Assembly (NCBI RefSeq): GCF_017654505.1 | Contig: NC_054547.1 | Coordinates: forward strand, 29,706,846-29,770,845 | Length of the DNA stretch: 64,000 nt | Direction: 5' to 3' | DNA from: Polyodon spathula | Taxonomy: Eukaryota; Chordata; Actinopteri; Acipenseriformes; Polyodontidae | In this document: piece after piece, positions 12,066 through 24,190 of the stretch | Layout of the letters: each line of letters starts with the position of its first letter | How positions within the stretch are numbered: the stretch's first letter is position 1 | Program-made: the position numbers and the translations under genes | Notes under the pieces: model-generated | What the model saw: only the letters and a program-made list of their open reading frames with translations | The model's database searches: none | Told to the model about the DNA's origin: nothing

Positions 12066-15000
12066 CTCAACAGTAAGTATTTTTTGATTTTACAACAGAT
12101 CTTATGACTCTGTCTGAGAGGAATGCAGTTATTCCCAGTTCTACTTTTCACAGCCTAGTGTAATAAAAGTAATTATACGATTTCCAAGTGATTTCGCCTG
12201 GTGTGAAACCGAGTTGAATTAGTAATAGAGATTTGAATTTAAAAGAAATACATTTCATTTAAACGTTTCCACAGAGATTTCTTATGTGAATTACATCAAC
12301 TGGTTAGTTGCATGGATCCAGACTGCACAACCCAATGTATTACATCCAATAGCCACCAGTGTTTGGTCACTGATCCGAGCACAGGGTTTGAGAGAGTGCA
12401 GATCAACCAAAAATAAATGTGACACCCCACAGAGAAGCACAGGACCTGTAAATCTAACAATGTTGGGCACAAGCCTATAAATTTAAAATTTAAGAACATA
12501 CAAAAAAAAAAAAAAGATTTTCTGTTTTCTGTATTTTAAGAAATATTAAATGCTTATCTCTGATTCTTGCATTATTTAAAATTTATAATAATTATTTTCA
12601 GAATTTAGAAAAGGTAACATCGGATCTACAATATCATGACATGTAATGCCGACATGTGGAAAATTAAGAATTAAGCTACACCGCTGTGTTCATTCAGCCT
12701 GACTGAAGATAAATGTTATTTTATTTGGCAAACATTTGAGAAAACCAGACATGCAGTACCATATTTTTAAAACATAAAACTAAGTAGGTCATCAGTAAGG
12801 GTACAGTAAAAGCAAATTTTACATTAAATGGATCTTTATTAAACTCATAGATTTTTACTTAGGGTGGAGTAACGTGCTCATGTGATCAGGCGACGACCAG
12901 TGGTCCCCCAGATATTAATCTACCCTTTCAAAAAAGTCTTTAGCCAATCAGTGTGCCTGGTCAAACATGTACTGCCTGTCTTACGAGTCATGTCATTGTA
13001 TTATTATGTCAACGATTATGTAACAAAACTGTATTAAAAAAAAGTGGCAACAATACTTGCATGGATCTTCCTTACTACTTTACTCTTTGTCTGAGACATC
13101 AAATATTGAGACGCACCTTCAGTCCTGATTTTAGTTTTCTCTAAGCAAAGAAAACCCTTGTGCGAAACCCACTTGTGGCCCAAAGACCTGAAGGGGGGTA
13201 TTCAGATTCTACTAGATTTGCTTTTTAAAATTGTGTTGATATTTGATTGCCTGCCTTTGTGCAACACACAGGTAATGCAAGTCAGATTTGTAAAGTTACT
13301 AATTATATGGTTTTATCGGTGACTAATGTTAAACACATGCTTAAAAATTGCTTATAAAAAAAAAACTTACATTTATATGCATTCACTGTATTGAAGGGGA
13401 TTCTTAGCAGTTCTTTTTTTATTTTTCAAAAGACTATTATTATACTACTATTATTGAACAAAAAAGATTAGTTCAGAGCTTGTAGATCCTACCAAAGTTT
13501 TGGTGTTGTATGTACTCCGTGCGTTGCCATTGCTGATAGTGTCAGGTGAGATGTTCAGTGTTTGATATATAAATAAATCCTGTTCTTCTGCGGGTCATAT
13601 CAACTTCAACCTTTGTCTTGCTATCCTGCCTGTCACGCCGCAGTAAATGAACACATGGCAGACATCTACACTGTCACAAGCATTAATACCCTGTATCTTT
13701 TTAAAAAATGGATTTAGGGGAACTATCTAATAAAAGCTGAATCTCAAAATAATAATTAATTGTGTGAATAGTAATTGTTACAGCTGTGTATAATGGTATT
13801 TAAAACATGATTCATCTACCTGCCTTTTACATATGCGCCCTTACTCTGATCCAACAGCAGTCAGCTATGCGACGGATTATTGCATTTGTTTCATCTTCCA
13901 CAAAGATGTACGTGTCACTATTAGGAAAATAGAGGGGACAAGGCTAAAGCCACAAAACAATGTCAAGATGGAGCCTTCTTGAGTTCACTTGTAATACAAA
14001 AATTCTAAAATTAGGTCACATAGAAAACTGTGATTTTTATCTTGGAGTTAAAAGCCAAAGCCAATGCCAGATGGAACCCCTCACCTGTAACGCAATATGT
14101 TTTCAAGAGACACTGAATCTTCCAAGATAAAATATTCTCAGCCATCGAGAACAAGCTGTTAAATATTCAGAAGTGGTTTACTGAATCCAGTGACAACATA
14201 TGTTTGCATTGCTTAACATTTTCATTTTATTGCAGCCTTAAAGAGACAACCCTTATCTAACCTTCCTGTATTATAATGGCTGTACTTTATAATCATCTTT
14301 TAACAGTAACACCCAAATCTACTGAGGACTTTTGGACTGCATAAAGACCAGCACTTCCGCTTTCGTTATTACATCACTGAATGTGTTCTAATGATGGGTC
14401 AAAATTTGTGGCAATATAATTTATTTTATAAATTCCTTATTTTGAGCAGCGCAGCTTTGGCATGTCTGCTTCTGTACTACTGTTAAAACAGTTTACCTAA
14501 ACCATGCATCATAACTGTGTACAAAAACTACAAAAAATGAATATTCAATGGTTAAACTGTATCAGATCCATACCTAATACGAAAGTATAGCACCAGTAGT
14601 GTTGTTTTTCATGCTATAATTATGATAGCACTTAAGTGATTAAATGTAGATTAAATGTGACGTTTAAAATAAAGCAATGGACACAAATAAATGCAGAGTC
14701 CATCCAGTTAACCTTGTTTGTAAGCATGCCCACCCCCTCCCACACCTTATTTTATTAACATCACTCATTTCCACAGTCGCTTGCAGTTTGCACACAGTTT
14801 CCCAGGCAAGGAAGGATTTTTCATCTGTTTTATTTTATATATATTTTTTTATTTTTAAATATCATTGTTTAATTATTTTTGCCCCACCATAGCTTTTTTC
14901 TACCATCTTTTTAATTACCTCTTATCCATAGTTAGATCTGTAACGACCACACTTTTCCTCACATCTTTCTCCTTTGTTTTCTCTCGTCTGTGCCCTGCAG

Positions 15001-15127
15001 CTGCTTCGAGTGGCTGTATTTTGATCACACATTGGATTCCTGACACATTGGCAAGTTTATTCAGTCCCCATTTACACTTTGCTTAGCAAGGTTATTTTCA
15101 TTGCCGTTATTAAGGACCCCCAATGTG

Positions 15128-15158
<31 letters not shown>

Positions 15159-15599
15159 ATTGTCTGGAGTAGAAGATGTTGATATGTGCTACAACAGTAT
15201 TTCTTGTTTTCCTTTGAAATGCCAAGCAAAGGCAATGTTTACAGCACTAACAAGACACAGATATGTTCTTGTATTATCAGTAAAGACTGCAACATATCTC
15301 TCAGTAGAACATTTCAAATAAATCCCTACAAGTTAATGCAAAATCGCTTTTCTAATTAAAATATGGTTTTAAAATGTCACATTGTCACAACAGTTCTTTA
15401 TTTATGTATTTATTTAGAACCTCTCAAGACTAACAATAAAAATACTAATCTGTATTTTAAAAACATAATGCTGAGTAGCACTGGTTTACACCCTATCAAA
15501 AACACTATAATTTGTTATATAGAATACTACTGTATAACCTGGGTATACTGGGCACCTTGTACAGAATATGAAACTCATATTTGCAAATGGAGTGTAAGA
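12066..15599. other. Large-intron sequence without supported features
   Basis: No exon, RNA gene or element end is recognised. There is a poly(T) run at about 15127-15155. Several short open frames are scattered on both strands without supporting signals. Confidence 0.5.
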
Positions 15600-15960
15600 C
15601 GAAGATTACCTGTAATATGGTTTCTTCGTTGAATGACGAACTCCACACACAGAGTGATCTCCCAGTCTCCATGTCGCTTGGGTCAGGAGAAAAGCCCATC
15701 TCTTTCCCAAAGATCCTTTATATAATCCTATTTTGGCGCCAAGTAATGTCCCTCCCCTATAAAGCCACCCCTTCCTAGAGTATCTATGTCCAAATTTCCA
15801 AATCAACCAGCCAAAGCGAAACCAGAAAAGGCAGAAGGAGTTTGAGATATAGGTGTGTGGAGTTCATGAATCTACGAAGAAACCATATTACAGGTAATCT
15901 TTGTCTTCTTACCTCGTATGATGAACTCCACACATAGAGTAAACCCTACCATAGGAAGTA
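15600..15960. repeat. DIRS left inverted terminal repeat and internal complementary region
   Basis: Positions 15600-15650 (gaagattacctg...aactccacac) pair as an inverted repeat with 15855-15905. The following 15906-15945 (ttacctcgtatgatgaactc) pairs with the element's right end (about 18355-18398). These four blocks bring both termini together, as required for a DIRS circle junction. Confidence 0.8.
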
Positions 15961-15989
15961 GGCAAAGGGTGGTAGGTTAGATAGTAGTT

Positions 15990-16645
15990 CCTGAAGCCAC
16001 AGATAATACGGAGTTAGCAAAAGTTGGCTGAGAAGACAACACATTTAAGCTGTATGGTTTGTAAAGGTCTCAGAAGAGGCCCATGTGGCTGCATTGCACA
16101 TGTCTTGAATTGGAACAGATTTTAACTGTGCCCTTGTAGTAGCTACCCCTCTCACTAAGTGCGTTTTTACAGGTCCTGGAACCAGATCTTGTCCAGGTTA
16201 TAACAAAACTCGATGCAAGATGTAATCCACCTGGAGAGTTCTACCTTGATTTTATCAACTGAAAGCTACAAAGAGCTGTCCTGATGGTCTTTTGTTGATG
16301 GTTCTATGAATGTAGAAAGTAAATGCTCTTCTGACATCAATTAAGTGCTGTCTGGCTTCTGATTTTGATTTATGCGGTTTTGGGAAAAAAAAATCAAAGA
16401 AGAGTTATGATCTGATCTAGATGGAACTGTGTTACCACCTTTGGCAGAAATTGAGGATTAGGTCTGCGGACAATCCTGTCCCTGAAGATCTGGAAATAGG
16501 GTGCATCAATGACCAGTGCCTGTATTTCACTTACCCTTCTTGCTGATGTTACTGCTACCAAGAATGCCGTTTTCCACGTGAAGAATTTTTGGTTGCATAT
16601 TGCCACGGGTTCTAACGATTGAGGACGAGATATGTCATTTTGCAT
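15990..16645 (-). pseudogene. DIRS tyrosine recombinase, frame-disrupted
   Basis: The minus-strand frame from 16645 contains WKTAFLVAVTSARRVSEIQA, which is the box I region with the catalytic arginine of DIRS tyrosine recombinases, followed by RRPNPQFLPKVV, another family hallmark. Past the stop near 16394, further reading in shifting frames gives VRGVATTRAQLKSVP and NAATWASSETF. This is the C-terminal region that normally leads to the catalytic tyrosine. The tyrosine region is frame-disrupted by a small deletion near 16040-16050. The enzyme would integrate the circular DNA by strand exchange, but this copy cannot encode a full protein. Confidence 0.75.
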
Positions 16646-17132
16646 CTCTTACCAGAGAAACTGCTGCTGCCATGTGCTCCAGATACACCTTTCTTGAGAT
16701 AGTGTTGAAGTCGGTCCCCAGGAAAACCAAAGGCTGTGCTGGGGAAAGCGAGAATTTTTCCCTGTTTACTAACAAGCCCAGTCCTGAAACAGTTGAGGGG
16801 CTGTGTCTGTGTTCTGATGCCCTTTCCCTGGATGGGGCTCGTATCAACCAGTTGTCGACGTAGGGGTAAATGTGGATGCCCCTGTTTCGTAGATGTGACT
16901 TCTACCATCTGAACACTCTGGGGGCTGTGGAGATACCAAAGGGAAGCACCTTGAATTGGTACATGCAGTCCTTGATGGCAAACCGAAGGTATTTCCTGTA
17001 ATTGTTGTGAATGGGAAGATGAAAACAGTCATCCCTAAGGTCTATAGAGACCATCCAGTCTCCTGGTTGAACTGCCTTGATGACAATGTCCAAAGATACA
17101 ATTTTTAACTTTTCTGTCAAAAAGGCCTCCAA
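16635..17132 (-). pseudogene. DIRS reverse transcriptase fragment
   Basis: The minus-strand frames show the RT palm: VSIDLRDDCFHLPI (motif A), then YQFKVLPFGISTAPRVF (the LPFG..TAPR motif), then after a frame change IHIYPYVDNWLIRAPS. The catalytic YxDD box reads YVDN (16851-16862), so the second aspartate is lost. The reading frame breaks near 16880-16905. The fragment joins the recombinase near 16640, with no RNase H between them. Confidence 0.8.
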
Positions 17133-17248
17133 GGTCTAAAATGGGTCTGAACTCATTCTTTTGTGTATTAAAAAATATCTGGAGTAGTGGCCCTGCCTCT
17201 GTGAAGATGAGGGGACCCGTTCTATGGCACAGGAAAGGAGCATGGCTC

Positions 17249-17915
17249 TTATCTCCTCTTGTAGAAAGACCCCTTGTGGACCTGTCCAGTCGTGTCCAGA
17301 TGATTCCTGTTGCTGGTGGTTGAGAACGGAACAGTACTTTGTAGCTGTGTTGTATGAGCCCTAGTACCTTGGGGTTTTATGTTATTTTCTGCCAGTTTTT
17401 TTTTTTTTTTAAATATGAAACTCTTCCCCCTACTGGCAGAAGTAAGGGGTGGACTGACACCGGCTGCTGACTGGGAAAAAGTCAGAGCTGTGGAAGGATC
17501 TGTGTGTCCTGGAGCCTTATCCCCTTTGGAACTGTTCTGTCCTCCAAAAGCTGATTGTGTTGGCTGTGGCCTGAAAAACCTTTGCCTATTAAAATAGGGC
17601 TGCTTAAAAACATGTTCTTTGTGTCCAGTGGGTATTCTATATAATGTATATACACTGTGTAGATATGATGAAGGGAAAACCCTTGAAGGCTTGTTTATCC
17701 TTTGCATTAACTAAAGTCTGGGTATTAGTGTTGAGAGAGGACATCCTTCTCAAAACCGCCTCTGCATTAGTGAATACCATTGGAATATCTTTTCCAGCTA
17801 CTGACCCGTCATCGTCAAGGGTAGAATCCATGACGTCATCATCTCCCATGCTGCGTATGGCAGCAGTGTAGTATTTGTCTTGTGTACTCCAAGCTGCTGC
17901 GGCTGTGTCAGCCAC
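17249..17915 (-). pseudogene. DIRS gag-like region
   Basis: Two overlapping minus-strand frames (17915-17637 and 17707-17249) precede the RT and switch near 17640-17700. They include MADTAAAAWSTQDKYYTAAI and a basic/proline-rich tail (FNRQRFFRPQPTQSAFGG). The position and composition suit the gag-like ORF1 of DIRS elements. There is no zinc knuckle, and a lysine homopolymer at about 17396-17412 comes from a T run. Confidence 0.55.
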
Positions 17916-18242
17916 CGGTGTTACCTTTTAAAGAGTTGTTTACCGGTTGTCTTGAATTTTCAAACTCTTGCAGCCACTGAAAAAATATATCTTTAGTTAC
18001 CAGGGGCAAAAATTCCTGTGGAGATTCTTAGTCTTTTAGTTGACATTTTACCTGATAAAGTGCAAGATATATCAGCACGTCAATCTTGCCCTTTGATTCG
18101 GTGTGTCTGACATGTCATAAAACAAACCTCTCTACCACAAGATGGTGAAAGAAAACCACACAGTGAACACACAGAAGGCATGTGTGTGAAAAGACTGGTA
18201 AGTCACCGGAAAATAACTTGCAGTGCTAGAAAGAGGAAAAAA

Positions 18243-18243
18243 T

Positions 18244-18274
<31 letters not shown>

Positions 18275-18300
18275 TATATAAAATATAATTATATATAATA
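18243..18300. repeat. Interrupted (AT)n microsatellite
   Basis: AT repeats with AAT interruptions lie within the right part of the DIRS copy, between the gag region and the right terminal repeat. Confidence 0.85.
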
Positions 18301-18334
18301 GGATCTTATGGGAAAAAGATTTGCTGTTCTCCTG

Positions 18335-18398
18335 ATCCAAGCGACATGGAGACTGGGAGTTCACTCTGTGTGTGGAGTTCATCATACGAGGTAAAAAA
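18335..18398. repeat. DIRS right inverted terminal repeat
   Basis: This block (agcgacatggagactggg...gtgtgtggagttcatcat) is the inverted counterpart of 15639-15677 and 15906-15945. Confidence 0.8.
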
Positions 18399-19193
18399 TT
18401 ATATTTTCAAAATGACAGTAATTACAAATAGTGTCACAGGTCAACATTTAAAAACTGAATTACTTTTTTTCATGATGCTTTAGGGTTAAACTAAAGCCTA
18501 CTGTATACAAAAAAAAAGTTTTATTACAACATTTAAGTTGATCATGTATGTGTAATTTTATGCATTTTATAAACCAATAGTGTTTTTGTCATAGTTTTGA
18601 AATTCTCTGTATGTCACACAAGAGGCTGTTGTCTATCTAAATTTTTAATTTTTTTTCAAAACATACATAAGCTCTGCACAGTCGTTGCCAAGTGCCAATG
18701 AATCTGTGTGATACATATTTTAAATATAAGAAAGAAAAAAACGTTTGGATGGCTTTGCATCGAAATCTAAAATAAACACTAAACTATATTTGAAAGTATG
18801 TTTTGTGCCAGTAGGTGACCAACTGAGATATTTAAAATAAAGTTAACACTAGGCAGGTGGAAATAACAACTTAAAACTGCATATTTATTTTCTGTTCAAA
18901 CCTATATAAAACTTCAAAAGGTGAAAATTGGTAAGAAGTAAACTGAGAGTAAGGCTGTATGTCAATTTACAAACACATAGTTTTTTTTGTTTGTTTGTTT
19001 TTTTTCCCCCTCCTAGTTTTCCAAGGAAACCTGGACTTAAATTCACTTAGCTGACTTCATTTAAATACAAAAGTAGGAAAATGGCTTTTCTGGCACCAAA
19101 CGAAAGTTTAATTAAAAGCTGGGAGGGAATTAGCGCGCAGCATATGTTAATATGTTTTCTTGTAAGCATGTTGTGATGTGGACTTTTGCGATG

Positions 19194-19725
19194 AAAGCTG
19201 CTGACTTAAGCCCATCACACTGACACTCTCTACTCGGGTCAGGACCCGGTGTCATGCGGGTCGGCTACGTTATTTCACACTGCTTTTTGATAAAGCAGGG
19301 TTGACCTGAGTGACATATGTAAGTCACCTAAGAATGTCTCAGGAAGCAGCTTGTTACGGACACTTCCATCCAAGTTTCTCTGGATTGAACTGTCGGCCCA
19401 AATGTTGATTAGAGCAAATGTTCTCCATCCCTGCTGCAATCTAGGTTATGGTGTGTCTCAAATCAACAAAAAAATATGGCTAAATAGAATAAATAGGAAT
19501 GTTCTTTGTCTAAGTGAAACCTTCACGCAGGCGTGACGGTTTGTTATTTTTGTCGGCTTATGAACGGCGTTATGCATTTTGTCTCAGTCAACCCACATCC
19601 TGAGGTGGGTCACTGCGACCCGGGTACAAACCAGGTGTGTGGTTTCACACTATGCGAGATTGTGACCCAGGTAACCAGAACCCTGGTCAGGACCAAGGAA
19701 GGCATGCCAGTGTGAAAGTAGCTTT
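19194..19725. mobile_element. Candidate inverted-repeat DNA transposon (MITE)
   Basis: The left side reads aaagctgctgacttaagccc then cacactgacac, and the reverse complement of the right side reads aaagctactttcacactgg. The interior is GC-richer than its surroundings and holds ctcgggtcaggacccggtgt and aaccctggtcaggacc blocks in opposite orientation. The target duplication is not resolved. A PIF/Harbinger- or hAT-like MITE is possible, and this is a weak call. Confidence 0.35.
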
Positions 19726-22700
19726 ACATAACTTGTAAATAACTAGTTGGATTGACTGGAAAATTTGAAGATGCACAATTGCAGAAAAAAAGAGAGTTTA
19801 TCCAAAACACTTTGCCATTGTCTATAACTAGTTTGAGGAGCATAATCACACGCAAGCACACTTTGGTGCGCTTTTCCATCTTAGGCAAGCATCTTTCTAG
19901 TATGTTCATTTTAAATCAAAAGAATGTCCTTTACAAAACTAGAGCTGTGTCTTTTTTCTCCTTTTCTGAACTGGCTTAAACCTATAATACAACTACTATA
20001 ACTCAGGTTTGGTTAATACCCCCAGTGTTTCAATAGCCTACTTTCCAAGAAATGTACATGTTTTTGGGGTGGATGGCAGTGAACATGGTTATAGTGCCCC
20101 ATGAGAAGTGATCAGCAAGTCTCTACAAAACGAGAGCTGGGCACACCTGGTTAAACAAATTGACTAGACTTGGAGATTTTAGCTTTAACATTTGAGTGCC
20201 AGGCTTGTTTGAAATGAATGATTTTACATTTCATGTCATAATCAAGATGATAGATTCTGGGGCTTCTCACATTGTGTTAGCTACGACAGCAAATTACTTT
20301 TAGTACGCATATTTTTTAAGCTACTTCAGTAATGGCTAAATAGTAAATCGCTTATTTTGAAACTAGAAAAGCTAACAAGTAAGGGATGAAGGGCAGTGTT
20401 TTCTAATAAATGATAAGACACAAGTACTTTATAAGAAAGTAAAACCTATTTCAAAAAGAACGCGGACTGATGGTTTGAATGTGTTACTGAGATATAGATG
20501 CAAACGCTTGTATTTTGGCCTTGGCCTCATTTTTCAGAGGACACTTAAGGATAAAAGCTGAAAGCTGATTGTTTATGCAGCCATCCATCACCCTTTGAAG
20601 TATTGCTGGATGGAGCTCGTCCAACAAAACATGCAGCTCGGCTTTTGTAAAATGTTCTTGTTATCTTTTTTGTTAGTCTTACCTTTCTCCTCTGCAAAGA
20701 CACATTTTTTCCAGCTTCAGCAAGCTCTTCCTCTTGCTCCATTCTTTCCTCCATTTTATCTTAGCAGAATACCTGTACCACAATTCCCCTGTATATTACA
20801 TACTCTTCTCAAATAAGTACTTTCTCCACCCAACATAAATATTAAATTATGTGGTTTGGTGGATTGGTTGCATGACAGAAGACAGTTTACAGTAATGTAA
20901 AACTAATAAAACTTAAAAGGATTATTACTCCAATGTGTTTGAAAAATAGATACATAACTGGGTATTGGATTATTTCATGTTTGTTAAGTCTAACTTGCAC
21001 AATGAAAATTACACTATTTGAAAATAACCCCCTTCAGAAAATGTATTCCCTCACCATTTTGCTGTAATGACAGTTTTATCAGAATATTTAACTTATTTTG
21101 TGTACATTACTACTTCAGAGTTTTAGACCAAATAACCACTTTCAAACAAAATTCTAAAATTATTTCCCACTAGATTTTAGCAAGATACCATGACGACTTA
21201 CAACCCTTTATAGAGTAATCTCAATGAATAAAACAAATCAAGTTAGGAACTGATTTTTAAAGGGACTGCTAAAATACAGTATGTTTCATAGCACAGTATG
21301 AATAATTTTACATCTAAGGATCTCACCTCACAGAGAAAATAAAGACACTACTTTAGTTCATTGTTTATAAAACATCCTTTAATGATAGTGTTAGCTTTAA
21401 GCAAATGTTCGTTCGTATGATAAATCAGAATTGGTCCCCAGAGGGAATTTCAATCTTTACGAGAAAAAAAAAAAAAGAATATTCAAATGATCGAAGCACA
21501 AAGCATTTTATGGCCATCTTACTCTATTGACTTAAGTATGATTTTAATTGGTACTAATTGTGTTGTACACCCACTAAGTACACCAGCTTAATGCTATAAT
21601 ATTAACATAACAGACACACAAAAAGCTGTTAATTTTCTCCCCCAAATGTAACTTTTCTGACTAATTACCTTGGTCACTGGAAATGGTATTATTATTATTA
21701 TTATTATAGATAAAGACCTTTCTTTCAAGAGCACCTGAACATGTGCAGCCAAGACTAAAAGTTTTTATGCAAATTTAACTTGAATTTAGGTATTTGTACA
21801 ATTATAGCAACTAAACATTATAAACATATTTCCAAGTTGCTAAGATCAGATTCAGATTTATATTTAATTATTGTAAAAAGCAGACGTGCTTATTCTCCTA
21901 ATGTTGTTGGGATTCTCCCAAAAACAGCCCCGGATTTCCTCCTTCCTGGGGAGACTGATGAATCTCATGATCTTTTTACAAAGCGAGTACAAAAATATGC
22001 ATATTGAAATGAAATGTTGGAAATAAGAGATTTTCATTTATCAGGCTTGCCGTCATGGAACTCCCAACTTCCAGAAGACAACTTTACAGTAACCAAATCA
22101 CTGCCTTTACAATGACTACTCACATGTTTTAAATGACACGACGCGCATTCATATGAAAAAAAAAACTTCAAACTTACAGTACATGGCAGAAGTCTAATCC
22201 GAACCCCCAGCCCTCCTATTTTTTCCCCAAAAACCCAAAATCTTCTCTCAGCTCCAGTGCAAATCTCAAAATGTAAAAACATACCTTGTGTTCAATTCAC
22301 AAAGCTGAAAACATCTGATCCCAAACTTCTGAGGCTTATCTTTCATATATTGTTTGAATCCTAATCAATTTTTCGCTGGAATCATTCCCTCATCAATTAA
22401 CAGCTCCCGTTCAGACACAGTGATGCTGAAAATGTGTTATCAGGGGAAGACTGTAAATCAGCTTGCGGTGTTTATAGAGTTAATGACTTAATTTGGTAAC
22501 TTCCATCATGAAATTTTAATACTGCATGTTCCTTAAAATGACACAGACTTTTAGAACTTAAATGAAGATACATTTAAAACAAAAGCAACAGTAAAAAATG
22601 TATGATTTATTTTCTTTATGTTATTAAATGTTACCTGGCAAGATTAAAACAGGACATGCAACTTCAGTGGAATGCTTCAGTCAGTGCTTTCATTTGTAAG

Positions 22701-23059
22701 TTCAAACCGTAAACCACATTTTCAAATAAACATTAGAGATTTGGATTTACCTGAAGTTTGTCATTTCTTCATGGATGAACAACCATATTATAAATCACTA
22801 AATATAGAACCGTAAATGGCATTACTTGATACCCTGCTTAAAATGGTATAAACATACTAGTGTAATTTATTGGTTTTAACTGAAGTGCATGACACTGAAT
22901 CTGACATTGACAATCAATGACCTAGAAAAATAAAATGTGGACTGACACCCAAACACATTCTCAGAACACATACTGGGCTGCAACTATTAATGTTTCTATG
23001 GAAACTGTAAAACACAGATGCCTAACAAATCCTTAAGATGAACCACAGTCCTTTTCCCA
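19726..23059. other. Large-intron sequence without supported features
   Basis: No exon or element is recognised. There is a short ATT tract near 21689-21706 and an A12 run near 21463. Open frames are short and unsupported. Confidence 0.5.
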
Positions 23060-24190
23060 ACAAGAATTTCTTCCTTAATCTACGTTTCTGCATACAAATT
23101 CTCTGTTTCTTAGGCATGAGAGCTTTGTCCGCTCAATCTCCATGCTGTCAGCTTGAAGTAAGACGGGCTGTCGTGGAAAAGCATTCCCTGCTACCGGGAC
23201 AGAAAATCTGTTGAACTGGCAGATGAATGTGCGGTTGAATGCATAGTGATGAGGTCTGTGAACCAGAAGCTCTTCAACTAGAACGGAGAGATGCCAATAA
23301 TCTCTGCTTTGTCTAGCCTGATATTCCAAATTACTACTGGCAGTAGAGGAATCGGAGGAAAGACATAGAAAAAACCTATCCAACAGCTCGCTAGGCCATC
23401 TGCCGCCACTGCATCCACCTGAGTGAATCTTGCGCAGAACCTTTGTAGTTGAGTGTTTTCCTATCACTCCTATCTAGAGCCCTATCTCTGGAAGTTCCCA
23501 CTCTGTAGATCTTTATTAAAACTTGATGATTTAATCTCCATTCCTGGTATTTAATTTTCCTACTGAGATGATCCGCCACTATGTTGTCACTGCCTGAGTA
23601 GTAAGTTACACCTTAGTGCTAGTCTAAGTTTCCACAACTTGGTGCCTCTTTGGTGATTTATGTAGTGCACTGCTGTTATGTTGTCCTTTAACACTCTTCG
23701 CGACTTGCCACAAAGGAATGGAAGAAAGTGGCCAACAGCGAAGAGGACTGCTAGTAGTTCCAGGTAATTTATGTGAGACGATTGTGGAACTTGAGACCAC
23801 CTTCCATGGACTTTCATTTGCTCCCCAGCTCAACACGAAAGCAGCTGTGCACATAAGTTCCTGGATGTCCTGCATTAGAGACCCCCTCTGTAAGATCTGC
23901 TGACTGCAGCCACCGTCGAGCATCCTTTGATGTTGGAGTCGACACTCTAGGCTTCATGGAATCTGGCACTGGAGGTTTCCATGAGGGTATCAGGTTGTAG
24001 TGTGTCTCATGTGAAGTCTCATATTTATTTTACAAGAATGATGGATGAAGAGAGATGGCCTAAGAATATTAGAAATTGCTTGGCGATTATCATCCTCCTG
24101 GAGAGGAAAGCTGCAGCCTCTTTTCTGAGAGTGACAATCCTTTCCCCGAGTTAAACTTAGCCTATTGTTGACGGTGTCCAGACACACGCA
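23060..24190 (-). pseudogene. DIRS fragment: RT C-terminus, RNase H and connection to the recombinase
   Basis: The minus-strand frames read, in order: a region with LPLQEDDNRQAISNIL and MRLHMRH (RT C-terminal), then INYLELLAVLFAVGHFLPFL and DNITAVHYINHQRGTK (RNase H with the catalytic glutamate and the DN pair), then VADHLSRK (the end of RNase H), and a stretch with SRDYWHLSVLVEELLV that normally leads to the recombinase. Several frame changes and stops are present. No inverted terminal repeat was seen beside it. The segment corresponds closely to what is missing from the 15.6-18.4 kb DIRS copy. Confidence 0.75.

Larger units (their letters stand above)
15600..18400 (-). mobile_element. DIRS-type tyrosine-recombinase retrotransposon, internally deleted
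   Basis: The minus-strand order is gag-like region, reverse transcriptase, tyrosine recombinase. The ends carry inverted repeats in place of LTRs: the block containing ctccacacacagagtg...ctccatgtcgcttgg at 15639-15677 recurs inverted at about 18338-18380. A second internal pair matches 15600-15650 with 15855-15905 (inverted), and 15906-15945 matches the far right end inverted. This is the internal complementary region arrangement of DIRS1-like elements, which replicate through a circular intermediate and integrate with the recombinase instead of a DDE integrase. At 2.8 kb it is shorter than intact family members, and the RNase H/methylase-like part is missing. Confidence 0.85.

Noticed and set aside
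15601..15806. Short open frames at the left of the DIRS copy
   Set aside because: They lie inside the inverted terminal repeat and are not part of any known DIRS protein.
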